A DNA stretch of 64,000 nt from Argyresthia goedartella (Eukaryota; Arthropoda; Insecta; Lepidoptera; Argyresthiidae). The stretch spans positions 1,076,501 to 1,140,500 of the forward strand of contig OX463827.1 of assembly GCA_949825045.1 (NCBI GenBank), in the 5' to 3' direction. A program made the position numbers and the translations under genes. The notes under the pieces were generated by a model. That model saw only the letters and a program-made list of their open reading frames with translations. It had not been told where the DNA came from and made no database searches. The stretch's first letter is position 1; each line of letters opens with the position of its first letter. Below are positions 54,007-63,536 of the stretch, one piece after another.

Positions 54007-54882
54007 ATCAAGTGGCGATGCAGTAAGGTAAGGTTGACATGCTGCTACTGTGCTAATCAAGTGGCGATGCAGTAAGGTAAGGTTGACATGCTGCTACTGT
54101 GCTAATCAAGTGGCGATGCAGTAAGGTAAGGTTGACATGCTGCTACTGTGCTAATCAAGTGGCGATGCAGTAAGGTAAGGTTGACATGCTGCTACTGTGC
54201 TAATCAAGTGGCGATGCAGTAAGGTAAGGTTGACATGCTGCTACTGTGCTAATCAAGTGGCGATGCAGTAAGGTAAGGTTGACATGCTGCTACTGTGCTA
54301 ATCAAGTGGCGATGCAGTAAGGTAAGGTTGACATGCTGCTACTGTGCTAATCAAGTGGCGATGCAGTAAGGTAAGGTTGACATGCTGCTACTGTGCTAAT
54401 CAAGTGGCGATGCAGTAAGGTAAGGTTGACATGCTGCTACTGTGCTAATCAAGTGGCGATGCAGTAAGGTAAGGTTGACATGCTGCTACTGTGCTAATCA
54501 AGTGGCGATGCAGTAAGGTAAGGTTGACATGCTGCTACTGTGCTAATCAAGTGGCGATGCAGTAGGGTAAGGTTGACATGCTGCTACTGTGCTAATCAAG
54601 TGGCGATGCAGTAAGGTAAGGTTGACATGCTGCTACTGTGCTAATCAAGTGGCGATGCAGTAAGGTAAGGTTGACATGCTGCTACTGTGCTAATCAAGTG
54701 GCGATGCAGTAGGGTAAGGTTGACATGCTGCTACTGTGCTAATCAAGTGGCGATGCAGTAAGGTAAGGTTGACATGCTGCTACTGTGCTAATCAAGTGGC
54801 GATGCAGTAGGGTAAGGTTGACATGCTGCTACTGTGCTAATCAAGTGGCGATGCAGTAAGGTAAGGTTGACATGCTGCTACT
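54007..54882 (+). repeat. Minisatellite, 49-bp unit, about 17.9 copies
   Basis: The unit starts ATCAAGTGGCGATGCAGTAA and ends ACTGTGCTA. Units begin every 49 bp from 54007 to 54840, the last being partial. The array is almost perfectly uniform; the only variation I saw is GTAAGG to GTAGGG in units starting at 54546, 54693 and 54791. No frame stays open through it. Such uniformity indicates recent expansion or conversion. Confidence 0.97.
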
Positions 54883-54999
54883 TTTGCTGTAATTTAAAAA
54901 TTAATGTAAGTAAGTTTTTACAGTAAACCTATTGATTAACTGGCCCAACGTGGCACCACTGTGCCTAGCCACCCCGTTTGGGAAAAAGCGTGAATTGAT

Positions 55000-55307
55000 G
55001 TATATCTGTTTGTTATTTTCATATAGAGGAATAATGTTACTTACTACGAGTATACTACCTAAAATGGCAGTCTTGGATTTGGGCATCGATTTAATCTAAC
55101 TCAAAACAGAGCTCGCTGTGAATAATTTTGTAATTATTTAAAACAATTAATGTAGTAATGTTTATACTAGTTAAACACAGCCAATTTTAAAAAACGATCC
55201 AAAAGGCGGAGTTCTTTCGCCCTTCTCCTCCCACAGTGGTCCAATGTAGAGAAGAGGCAAAAATTACATTTGCTAAGTTTATGTTAATATCTACAGTAAT
55301 AAATCTG
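55000..55307 (+). mobile_element. CR1-type LINE 3' UTR fragment, variant
   Basis: CTAACTCAAAACAGAGCTCGCTG, TTTTGTAATTATTTA and CCCACAGTGGTCCAATGTAGA match the CR1 3' UTR and are followed by the usual ATCTACAGTAATAAA end. The initial part (TGTTTGTTATTTTCATATAGA, CTTACTACGAGTATACTA) is also found at 49755-49860, so both stem from a CR1 subfamily with an altered 3' UTR. It continues directly into SINE-C-like sequence. Confidence 0.75.
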
Positions 55308-55400
55308 CCCATCAATGTCACCCGGATACGAGTAAGATTAAGCCATTCTCCATCACGCTGGCTCAGTGCGGGTTGATGGAGAAAGAAAACGTTTTGGGAT
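55308..55400 (-). mobile_element. SINE-C body fragment
   Basis: GCCCATCAATGTCACCCGGAT, ACGAGTAAGATTAAGCCATTC and GGCTCAGTGCGGGTTGATGG match 52265-52355. The tRNA-like head is absent. Confidence 0.55.
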
Positions 55401-55620
55401 GGCGGCACCGTGCCGAGGTTGATGACGGTAGGGTTGCATTTTCAGGTTACATCTGCATCTTTACCCTTTACACGGTACCTTTTTTAACCGTTGACTTAAA
55501 GGAGTTAAAAGTTTGAAGCGTAAGTCTGTGGCAATCATAGCATTCAAACGTGCGCGACTTTTGATACGGTTTTATTTTGTTTGTATTGACTTTACTGCAA
55601 AGGTTCTAAGCCTTGTTATA

Positions 55621-55880
55621 CGACCCGAATGGCCGAGTCGGCAGTGACCCTGCCTACGAAGCCAAGGGTCCCGGATTCGAGTCCCGGTGGGGGCAAATAT
55701 TTGTTTGATGACAACGGATGTTTGTACCCTAGTCATGGTTGTTTAACTATCTAAGTATAATATTTATCTTTATAAGTATGTGTATCGTTGTCTAGTACCC
55801 AAGATACAGGGAATCCTAATTTGGGGCTAGATCGATGTGTGTCAATAGTGTCCAAGGTATTATATTATATTATTATTATA
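55621..55880 (+). mobile_element. SINE-A, tRNA-derived, plus strand
   Basis: Box A TGGCCGAGTCGG at 55630-55641 and box B GGATTCGAGTCC at 55673-55684 give a pol III type internal promoter. The body has AGTATAATATTTATCT and CTAGTACCCAAGATACAGGGA, with an (ATT)n-rich tail. Full length and close to the copy at 47421-47673. Confidence 0.85.
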
Positions 55881-56891
55881 CTAAAATCGGTTAATTATTT
55901 CGAAAGTAATGAGCCTAATAAGGAAAGAAGTGAACCAAATTTTTGATTTGTATAGTTTTATTAGACTTGCTACTTGTTTATATTAGTTTTTGATGAAGTT
56001 TGATTGTTCTCATCGCCAAATTTTACAAATGAAATTGAAATATATATATAACTATTGTAATGTGTGCATTGAAAATAATATCTGCTAAACTGTTGCCGTA
56101 TTGCAACAAAAAATGTTGAACATAGTTTAACCTCAAAACAAACATCAAATCCTACACATTTTTAACTTAAAACAACAATGTTCAACAATTTTTGTGGTAA
56201 CACCATCAGTGTCTCTCGAGCAAAACGACATTACCCTTCATGATAAAGTATGTTCCGGCGTGCAGGAATGTTATACGACGTTTTTAAACACACTTGCAAG
56301 AAAATTACTAGACTCATATCAACCACACAAAGAAAACGTTAACATATATTGATCGAACAGGCCCGATGGTTTTGTTTTTTCCGAGCGCCACACTAAATAA
56401 AGGCACTGGCAAAACTGTTAAACAGACTAAATCAAGGTTAATAAGTAAATCCAAATATAATGTGATGAAATAACAATAAAAAATTAAGATTGGTTTATAA
56501 TAACATGTCTGTACTTAAACTAAAATAGTTTACTTATTCACAAAAGTATTAATTGTTTGTAGGCATGAAACTTTTAGCTGAGATTCAATAAAAAATGTAC
56601 AAGTGACTGATTGAAAAACTATAACTACGCCGACGCTGATGTTAATGTTTATACGATAATAAATACAACAATAAAGTCATTAGTAATTTCTTTATTGTAC
56701 TACACAAAATAGATAACTTATTGTAGAATAAAACACGTACAAAGGCGAGCTTATCTAAGAAGAGATTTCTTTCAGCAAACCATGATAGATAGGAAACGTG
56801 ATGGTTGAGCGGGCAAATACCTGCACGTACAATAAAACTCTAAAAGTACTACGAGTAATATATGTATGTCAACGTAAGATGTTCAAAATCG
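55881..56891. other. Mostly unrecognised; LINE-E-like 3' end near 56695
   Basis: At 56695-56800, ACGTACAAAGGCGAGCTTATC and AGATTTCTTTCAGCAAACC match the 3' UTR of LINE-E (41220-41310) in the same orientation. The rest is AT-rich without family-like frames. Confidence 0.4.
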
Positions 56892-56925
56892 TAGTTGATA
56901 AACTAACGCGTTAGTTGATCAACTA
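56892..56925. repeat. 34-bp near-perfect palindrome
   Basis: TAGTTGATAAACTAACGCGTTAGTTGATCAACTA; the inner 16 bp are perfect and one pair mismatches farther out. The related words TTATCAACTAACGCG at 57129 and AGTTGACTAACTAACGAG near 57187 suggest a short diverged repeat cluster. Confidence 0.8.
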
Positions 56926-58479
56926 TTTACAGATAGTAAACCACAGCTACAGGGTTGAGAATTTACGTTTCTTTTGATTTTACATGTCAACCTAACACGA
57001 AGAGTATTCGGGGGCTTCGCTGCGCTCACCCCTTCTAATCTTCACCTAAGCTACCGCAGTGTTTGCCCTGGTATTTTGTTTGCAATTCAAGTTTGAACCA
57101 GTTTACTATTTAACGGTTTTAACCGATAATTTATCAACTAACGCGTCATATATTAAGCAGTACGCCACAGATTACTATCTGTCTATAGTTGACTAACTAA
57201 CGAGAATAAAAACGTTATTTTATCAACTTACGGTTATGACAATCTTACGGTGACATGTATACTACATACCTACTGATAACCCTAATTGCTAAAAAATACT
57301 GTCATTCGTTACGTAATAGGTAGCATAAAGAACACCTTCACATTCAGTGTGCAGGTGCTCGTGTTCATTCATATTTGTGTAACGTTGGTTGAGAGCAAAA
57401 TGTTGTTTGTTACGAGTATGTTGTAGATAGTCTAAGCCGCTCGCGCGCGCCGCTCCGCTGAATACCGAACTAACCGGATTCGAGCCGCGTTCAGACTTAT
57501 GCTCTCGAATTTTTAACCCCCGAAGAAAAAGGAAAAGGTAGTAGGTAGACTTACCTGCGATGGTTCTGAGTCATGTTTTATTAAAATCGGTTCAGTGGCT
57601 CGAAAGTTATCAGCTTAACAATAACGTTCGGAAGTTATTAAAAATCAAATTTTATACTTAAATTTTCATTTATTGTGTCGAGGGTGTTTTAAACTTTATT
57701 TTTTGTATTTCAAGTCAAGTGAAAAGCCTGTGATGGTAGATTTTTATTTATAGCATTATTCGATGTGGAGGGACTGTGGGAACAAAATTCTCAATTCAAA
57801 CAGCAAATTATCGCCGCTCCAAAGTTATTACGTTAAGTCTGGGCACCCCGACAAAGGAACTTAAAATTTCAACTTCAAGTTAATTTTAGAGGAATAGGAT
57901 TGAAATGTTGAAAAAGTAAAAACTATAACCCGACTACTAAAGACGTTCTGAAGAGTATACAGGGCGTAATTTTGTGACACCACCTGGAGGGCAAGTACTC
58001 TAAATAATGGAGATAGCAAATTTCCCTCAAAGGAAACATTCCTTTATTTTTGAAAACAAACAAAACTGCATTCAAAGATTTTGAAAAATACGCTTGCCAC
58101 AACCAGTAATCGAACCGGCTAAAATTCAAAAAAATATCACCTCTACTGTTATGGCTTCCATCGACAGGGTCAATAGTAAGGATCACATCTCTCCAACAAA
58201 CATAAATAAATAATAAAAGGAAAACCATGAAAGACAGAATAAGTCACTTTTACTCAAGGACCCATCGGATAGGTACCTTGTGTTGTTCACAATATCATCT
58301 TTACGCGTGTTTGTAATGCAGACTCTTTTGGATGAGACCTAATTTTTTTGCGTGTGGCATAAATAAAAATTTTAATTTGAAAATGGAACAGGGGAAATAC
58401 GACGTCGCGATAGTCTTTTGCTATTCACATTTGATTGTTGTCAAATTGTTTGTCAGCTGCAGCATTACTAATCGTCAAA
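56926..58479. other. No recognised gene
   Basis: Contains a GC-rich patch at 57435-57490 (CGCTCGCGCGCGCCGCTCC). A 101-codon minus-strand frame (57923-58228) shows no recognised domain. It may include flanks of the transposase remnant at 58480. Confidence 0.35.
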
Positions 58480-58674
58480 ATGGCTTATCAAGAACAATTT
58501 GATTTAATTAATACAAGCTTTTTTTTTAAATCGCCAAGATGTCAATTTAGCTTTACGGTGGTACGGAGAGAGATATCGGGACCGACAAGTACCAACTCGA
58601 TTCGTCTTGAGGCGAATAGTTCAAAATTTTAAAGAATTTGGTAGTTACAAAAGTCATCGTCCACAGCTGCTCCT
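58480..58674 (+). pseudogene. Transposase-type helix-turn-helix fragment (DUF4817-like)
   Basis: ATG 58480 begins MAYQEQFDLI; after a T9 run (58519-58527) the frame shifts by one, and the conserved part reads QDVNLALRWYGERYRDRQ and VPTRFVLRRIVQNFKEFGSY. This is the pattern of the N-terminal HTH domain (DUF4817) found in Tc1/mariner-related insect transposase-like proteins. Only about 65 codons remain; downstream is a poly-C tract. The family call is from memory. Confidence 0.6.
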
Positions 58675-58707
58675 ATTTTGATGTAAGTGTGGTGACATAT
58701 TTTGATG

Positions 58708-58728
58708 CCCCCCCCCCCCCCCCCCCCC
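58708..58728 (+). repeat. C21 homopolymer
   Basis: Twenty-one consecutive C, followed after ACTACT by a further C8. Length in the assembly may be unreliable. Confidence 0.9.
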
Positions 58729-58842
58729 ACTACTCCCCCCCCGCGCGGAAATGCCTAGTTGCTTTCTTCGAAAGGGTCATTTTTCTGCCTCGACACCTTT
58801 CTCCTCCACAAATGCTCCATAATGCTATCATCAAAATTTACA

Positions 58843-59100
58843 TGAAAAGTAGCCACAATAACCTACTCTAGCCAATCGTTTTTGTTTGCATACGCTCCGG
58901 TTTAGCTTCTTCAACGTTCTAACATAACCTATAACCCGATTGAAAAGTAGCCTCAATAACCTACTCTAGCCAAGCGTTTTTGTTTGCATACGCTATGCTC
59001 CGCTCCACTCCGGTTTAGCTACTTCAACGATCTAACATAACCCTATAACCCGATTGAAAAGTAGCCACAATAACCTACTCTAGCCAGTTGTTTTTGCTTG
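58843..59100 (+). repeat. Tandem repeat, 98- and 114-bp units, about 2.5 copies
   Basis: TGAAAAGTAGCC starts units at 58843, 58941 and 59055. Each unit holds AATAACCTACTCTAGCC and TTTGCATACGCT...GGTTTAGCT. Unit 2 is 16 bp longer because of an added ATGCTCCGCTCCAC-type segment. One diverged piece of the same unit is at about 36757-36835. Confidence 0.85.
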
Positions 59101-59104
59101 TAAA

Positions 59105-59853
59105 TATCGAGAGAACAAGAAAATAGAACATTCGCGAAACTACTAGAAAAGCGACTACTACTTTGGCGCCCAACCAAAAACGCGGCAAAACGCCCCAACA
59201 AAATGCGTTCCGTTTTAAACAAAAATTACAACTTTTTTATTATCAAAAGTGATATTTTACGAAAGAAATACTAAATTAACTTTGATTGACGTAATATAAA
59301 TAAACAAACATAAATTGCAAGTTTAATGAACATTTTTATTAAAATAGGTATTATAAAAAAAAGATTCCACATTTCCTCCTTTTTTAGAGAATTCTCATCT
59401 TTTCAAACATGCGTACAACGAAATGTAGGTAATGTATTTTGACCACAGACAAGATTTAAACATATTATTTGCGTTGCGATACATCATTTTACAAAGTATT
59501 TTCAGATTTTCAAAAATCTTATCTCAAAAACTATTAAATTCCACACCCTGAAACTTTCAGGAAGATGATCAAATGACCCCAACATGATGCTAAAAAAGTT
59601 TGGACGCCCCAGCGAGTAGTGTAGTGTTATGCTACTTACATGTCATTTTCCAGGATGTTCATCTGGATACTTGCTGAGCTGCATAGCCGTATATTTTGTT
59701 CACCTTTATTTTCATAGGACCCTGTAACGTTTTAAACCATAAAAACACATTAACAAATCATTTTCGCTTCATATTTTCACAATATCAGCATTTCTAAATC
59801 GATAGCGAAGGGAAACCTCGTGCGCGCTGGTGCGCTACCCTTTTATTTTTCGC
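59105..59853. other. No recognised gene
   Basis: AT-rich. TTGGCGCCCAACC at 59164 resembles a tRNA-Lys type primer site, but no LTR boundary precedes it. Confidence 0.35.
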
Positions 59854-60719
59854 TGTTATGTAATTTTGGCTATGTGAACTTGTTCATTTTTCTATTACGA
59901 GCCTGAAACCAAAATCTGACATTTATTATGTTGTTGTTTATCTGGTTGTCATGGCAATGTCCATTCAAACTCGTTAGCGGTCTGATATGTTTGCTTCAAT
60001 ACTTTTACAAAAATACTTTTTCCTCTTGGCCACTCACAAAAATTGCTTTTAATTTAAATAATTTTTAGAACTCTCCAAAAAGGGTATAAGAGCGGAACAT
60101 TTCTGAAATTCAAGAGTCTCACTTCAGTTCTCGAACAAGAAGAATCACCTAAAGGCCTTATCCCGGGGTCGCACTACCCCGGGATCCTGCGAGCCGCTAC
60201 TGCAACGCCTTCTGACTTGGCGAGTCTCAACCCTGGTCAGCGCTTCGTTGAGTCTTCACTTCACCTGCCCGTTCTCGGCTACACCTGCACCCTGATCAGC
60301 GCTTCGTTGAAGTCTCCACTTCACCTGCCCGTCCTCGGCTACACCTGCTCATCAAGTGACTTCAGGCCGACACGTTAACAGGGCCCCTACTCCTGCTGCT
60401 CGTCGGGGTCTGATGATCGATAGGCCCCCGGCCACACTCTCCGACAGCAACTCCTACATCGCCCACCAGTGCCTTCACTGACCGGTCCACCAGACGCCTA
60501 CTGCATCATCGGTCTCCTACTCTCCGTGTCCTCCGCTTCCTTTTTTTTATTATCTAGACATCTGTATTTTATAAAACCTGTCCCACCTCATTCATCCTCA
60601 TCTTCCTTTAATTTTTTTAAATTAATTCATTGTATATAATCCTGATAAACTATCATTTCTTAATTTTATCCTGGTTGTTTTCTGTTAGGTTCTGGTTAGG
60701 TAAATATCTTTACACGACA
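59854..60719 (+). repeat. Probable left LTR, 866 bp
   Basis: The proposed ends are TGTTATGTAA and TTACACGACA, complementary at 8 of 10 positions, with the end three bases before the primer site. A TATA-like TATAAG at 60085 and a TCAGT at 60124 could be promoter parts. A 59-bp near-duplicate (60237-60295 and 60296-60353, TCAGCGCTTCGTTGA...) lies in the GC-rich downstream part. The left end is inferred, since the right LTR is not in the window. Confidence 0.55.
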
Positions 60720-60722
60720 TCT

Positions 60723-60735
60723 TGGCGCCCAACGT
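60723..60735 (+). promoter_or_regulatory. Primer-binding site, tRNA-Lys type
   Basis: TGGCGCCCAACGT matches the complement of the 3' end of tRNA-Lys(CUU)-type tRNAs as remembered. Three bases separate it from the proposed LTR end. Confidence 0.7.
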
Positions 60736-60974
60736 AAAAGTTCTTCTCCACTCTTCACCTTTTCTGCGCCTTGTCTCTTTCCCTTTGATTTGCTTTCTCT
60801 TTCACTCTTAAATCTTTATCTATTCATCCTTTTCACATTTTCCAAATTCTAAAACAAGAATTCATCTAGTTTTTCAACTCATCTGGATTATATTTAGGCA
60901 TACATTTAACTTACATTACTTCACTTCACTTCACTTCACTTCTATAACACTTGACTCTACACTTAACTATAACA

Positions 60975-62378
60975 ATGGAAAGGGTTATTAAGTACGAATT
61001 CCTTAACAAGGCCGAGCTCGAATACGAAGTAAAGATTAGATATGAGGAACCAGCTAATACTGTTTTGCTTCTTAAAAACAGGTTTTGCGTTTAGTTGCGA
61101 ATTCTCACCCTGAAGATATTCTGACTTCTCCAGTTCCGATTGAGGATGACTTGTCTCAAATTGGTTCTACTCTGACTTACCTGGATTGTAAAATTGAAAA
61201 AAATTTACAAGGTGAAACCAAATATTTACGATTAATAGAAACTTTTATTAATCATATTTTTTACAGATTGGAGCGAATAGATACGGACTTATATCCAGAC
61301 TCTAAAGCTAGTTTCGATACTTTGTAGATGAAATTTGATGCTATTTCTAAAGAATTCGAATCCTTGACTCCACCTTCAACTGCAAATGACCCTCCATCAC
61401 TGGACCTTCCTGCTGACCCGACTGTCATGGAACCCCCTCTTGTTTCTCAAACTTCTGTCCAGACCCATACCCCGTATCCTCCGCCACCACCTCAATCTTT
61501 CCCTCCAACTAACGTCTTCAAAGATCTGAAAAGACACACCTTCAATGGTAAAAGCTGTCCAAGATCCTTTCTTCAAAAACTTGAAGAATATAGCTTAGCT
61601 CGTGGCTTGTCCAGGGACTTGTTAATTTCTCAGGCGTTCGAAATTTTCACCGACAATGCCCTTCATTGGTTCAGATTTAAATATAATCAGAATCCAAACT
61701 TAAGTTGGAACGAACTTTCTTCTTTACTAATCAAAGACTTTGGTGGTTTTGATTATGATCATAAACTTCTAAGAAGCGATTAGGAATCGTGCTCAAGGTC
61801 GTGATGAACCTATCGTCATCTATATTTCCATCATGTCTGGAATCTTCGCTCGCCTTTCAAAAAGACTTTCTGAAACAGAACAATTGGAGATTATTTTGAG
61901 AAATATTCGCCCATGTTATTCAGTCTTCGTAGCTCTAAAGGACATTGACTCTATCGATTCCCTTCTGGCCACCTGCCAAAACTACGAAAAGTTCCTAGAC
62001 AGAGACAAACAATTTAAAGAACCAAATTTGCAACAAAGTCCTCATGTTTCTGAATTCAACTACAAGCATTCCACTTCAAGTTCAGTTGACTCTCCAAACT
62101 CTTCTAATAAATCACGACCTTCTCCTCCCTTCATGAATAAATTCACTCCAACCTACAAATACCCTTCTAGACAAGTTAATAGTCTCTCTCAAACTGCAGC
62201 TCCCCAAGAAAGTTCTTTTTGCGTTCGCTTTCGTAAACTAGGTCATACTTTGAACAGTTGCACTCAACCACGATTCGTGATTTGTTTCAAATGTGGTCTT
62301 AAGGGTTTTAAAACTGCAGAGTGCCCTACTTGTTCTCCCAAACCTAATACTAGTACAAAAAACTTACTGCTGACTTGA
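60975..62378 (+). pseudogene. Ty3/gypsy gag, with frame breaks
   Basis: Begins MERVIKYEFLNKAELEYEV. The frame is lost near 61080 and continues at 61085-61327 to an in-frame TAG, then 61328-61783, then a further shift (about 61785) to 61833-62378. A retroviral-type capsid pattern (TFNGKSCPRSFLQKLEEYS, ALHWFRFKY, LIKDFGG, RLSETEQLEIILRNI) is clear. Two CCHC knuckles are present but each lacks one ligand: C-x2-F-x4-H-x4-C and C-x2-C-x4-F-x4-C near 62220-62335. A Pro-rich linker is in the 61430-61510 region. Confidence 0.8.
62357..62363 (+). promoter_or_regulatory. -1 ribosomal frameshift heptamer AAAAAAC, gag-pol
   Basis: Zero-frame gag codons read ACA AAA AAC TTA, so A AAA AAC is in the slippery register, 12 nt before the gag stop TGA (62376-62378). 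After a -1 slip the frame reads LTADLKSNSNF and enters the protease without a stop. This is the classical retroviral and gypsy-type arrangement. No pseudoknot could be established by eye. Confidence 0.7.
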
Positions 62379-63190
62379 AGAGTAACTCAAACTTTGATAA
62401 GGACGAGTGGACTAATTGGATCAAAACAATTCAAAACTTCTTTGCTTGCTACAAAATCTCTTCTACACTCTACTCCAAAGAACAAGATCTTAATCCTCCA
62501 TTTGTTAATGTCAAAATTTATGACTTAACTTTATCTGGTTTACTAGATTCTGGCAGCTCAGTAACTATTCTGGGTAATAATTCTCATTTGGAAATTCTTA
62601 AACTGGGCTGCAAACTTTTCAAGTCAGATCTTATTACTGTCTCTACTGCTAATAATCAAAAAATTAATTCCTTGGGTTATTTTGACTTACCTGTCCATTT
62701 CAATAACGAAACTCACTTGATTAAAGCTTATGTTTTCCCTGAAATATTTCCTTCTCTAATACTAGGTAATGACTTTTGGAGAAAATTTAATCTTCTACCT
62801 AGTGTTTTAGCTTCTCTTAACTTTACAGATCCTAAATGCTTTGCTATCGACACTAAAGATATTAAAGTTTTACCTTATGAGTATTTAACTCCTAATCAAA
62901 AGAACATCGCTAATGACATCATCAAACGCTTCAAGACAATCTCTTTTGAAGAAAAAGGTGTTCTGGGAAACACACACTTAATCACCCACAAGATTGACAC
63001 TGGTGATTTTCTTCCGATCAAACAAAGATGTTACAGACTGTCTCCTAAAAAACAAAAGGCTTTAATTAATGAAGTTGACAAGATGCTGGGATGGAACGTC
63101 ATTGAACAATGCGAAAGTCCTTGGTTATCCCCAGTCCTCATCACTCATCACTCCAAAGAAGAATGGGGAATGGCGTTTCTGCATAGATAG
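62375..63190 (+). pseudogene. Ty3/gypsy pol, protease and RT N-terminal part
   Basis: The protease motif LLDSGSSVTILG is at about residues 55-66 and the flap-end-like LILGNDFWRKF follows. The RT start reads HLITHKIDTGDFLPIKQRCYR and SPWLSPVLI. The frame is lost just after this, near 63140-63160, and the RT continues in the frame of 63069-63536. Confidence 0.85.
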
Positions 63191-63536
63191 TAGGAAGCTT
63201 GACTCAGTTACACGTCGTGATGCTTATAGTCTGCCTCTAATAAGCGAAATTTTGGACAACCTGAGAAATGCCAAACACTTATCAAGAATCGACATTGCGA
63301 AAGCATTTTGGGAGATTCCCTTGAATACTGCTGATAGAGATAAGACAGCATTTTATGTTCCTGGAAGAGGTATGTTCAGATTCAAAGTAATGCCTTTTGG
63401 TCTCACTAACTCACCTGCAACTCAACAAAGATTAATGGATACGCTACTCCTGAATTTGAGAACAAGGTATTTTGCTATCTGGATGACATCATTATTATTA
63501 GCGAGACTTTTGATGAGCACATATCGCTTCTCATGA
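63069..63536 (+). pseudogene. Ty3/gypsy RT, middle part
   Basis: In-register from about 63150: KKNGEWRFCIDSRKL, DAYSLPLISEILDNL, IDIAKAFWEIPL (first catalytic Asp), DKTAFYVPGRGMFRFKVMPF, GLTNSPATQQRLMD. The frame breaks at about 63455-63470, before the YLDD motif. Confidence 0.88.

Noticed and set aside
53697..54011. Minus-strand Pro/His-rich frames
   Set aside because: Translation of a G-rich low-complexity tract; no independent support.
54007..54882. CRISPR-like regular array
   Set aside because: Units are contiguous 49-bp copies with no unique spacers, so it is a minisatellite; the sequence is eukaryotic.
59160..59180. Second TTGGCGCCCAACC, like a primer-binding site
   Set aside because: No LTR end precedes it and no gag-like frame follows closely; the proper site is at 60723.
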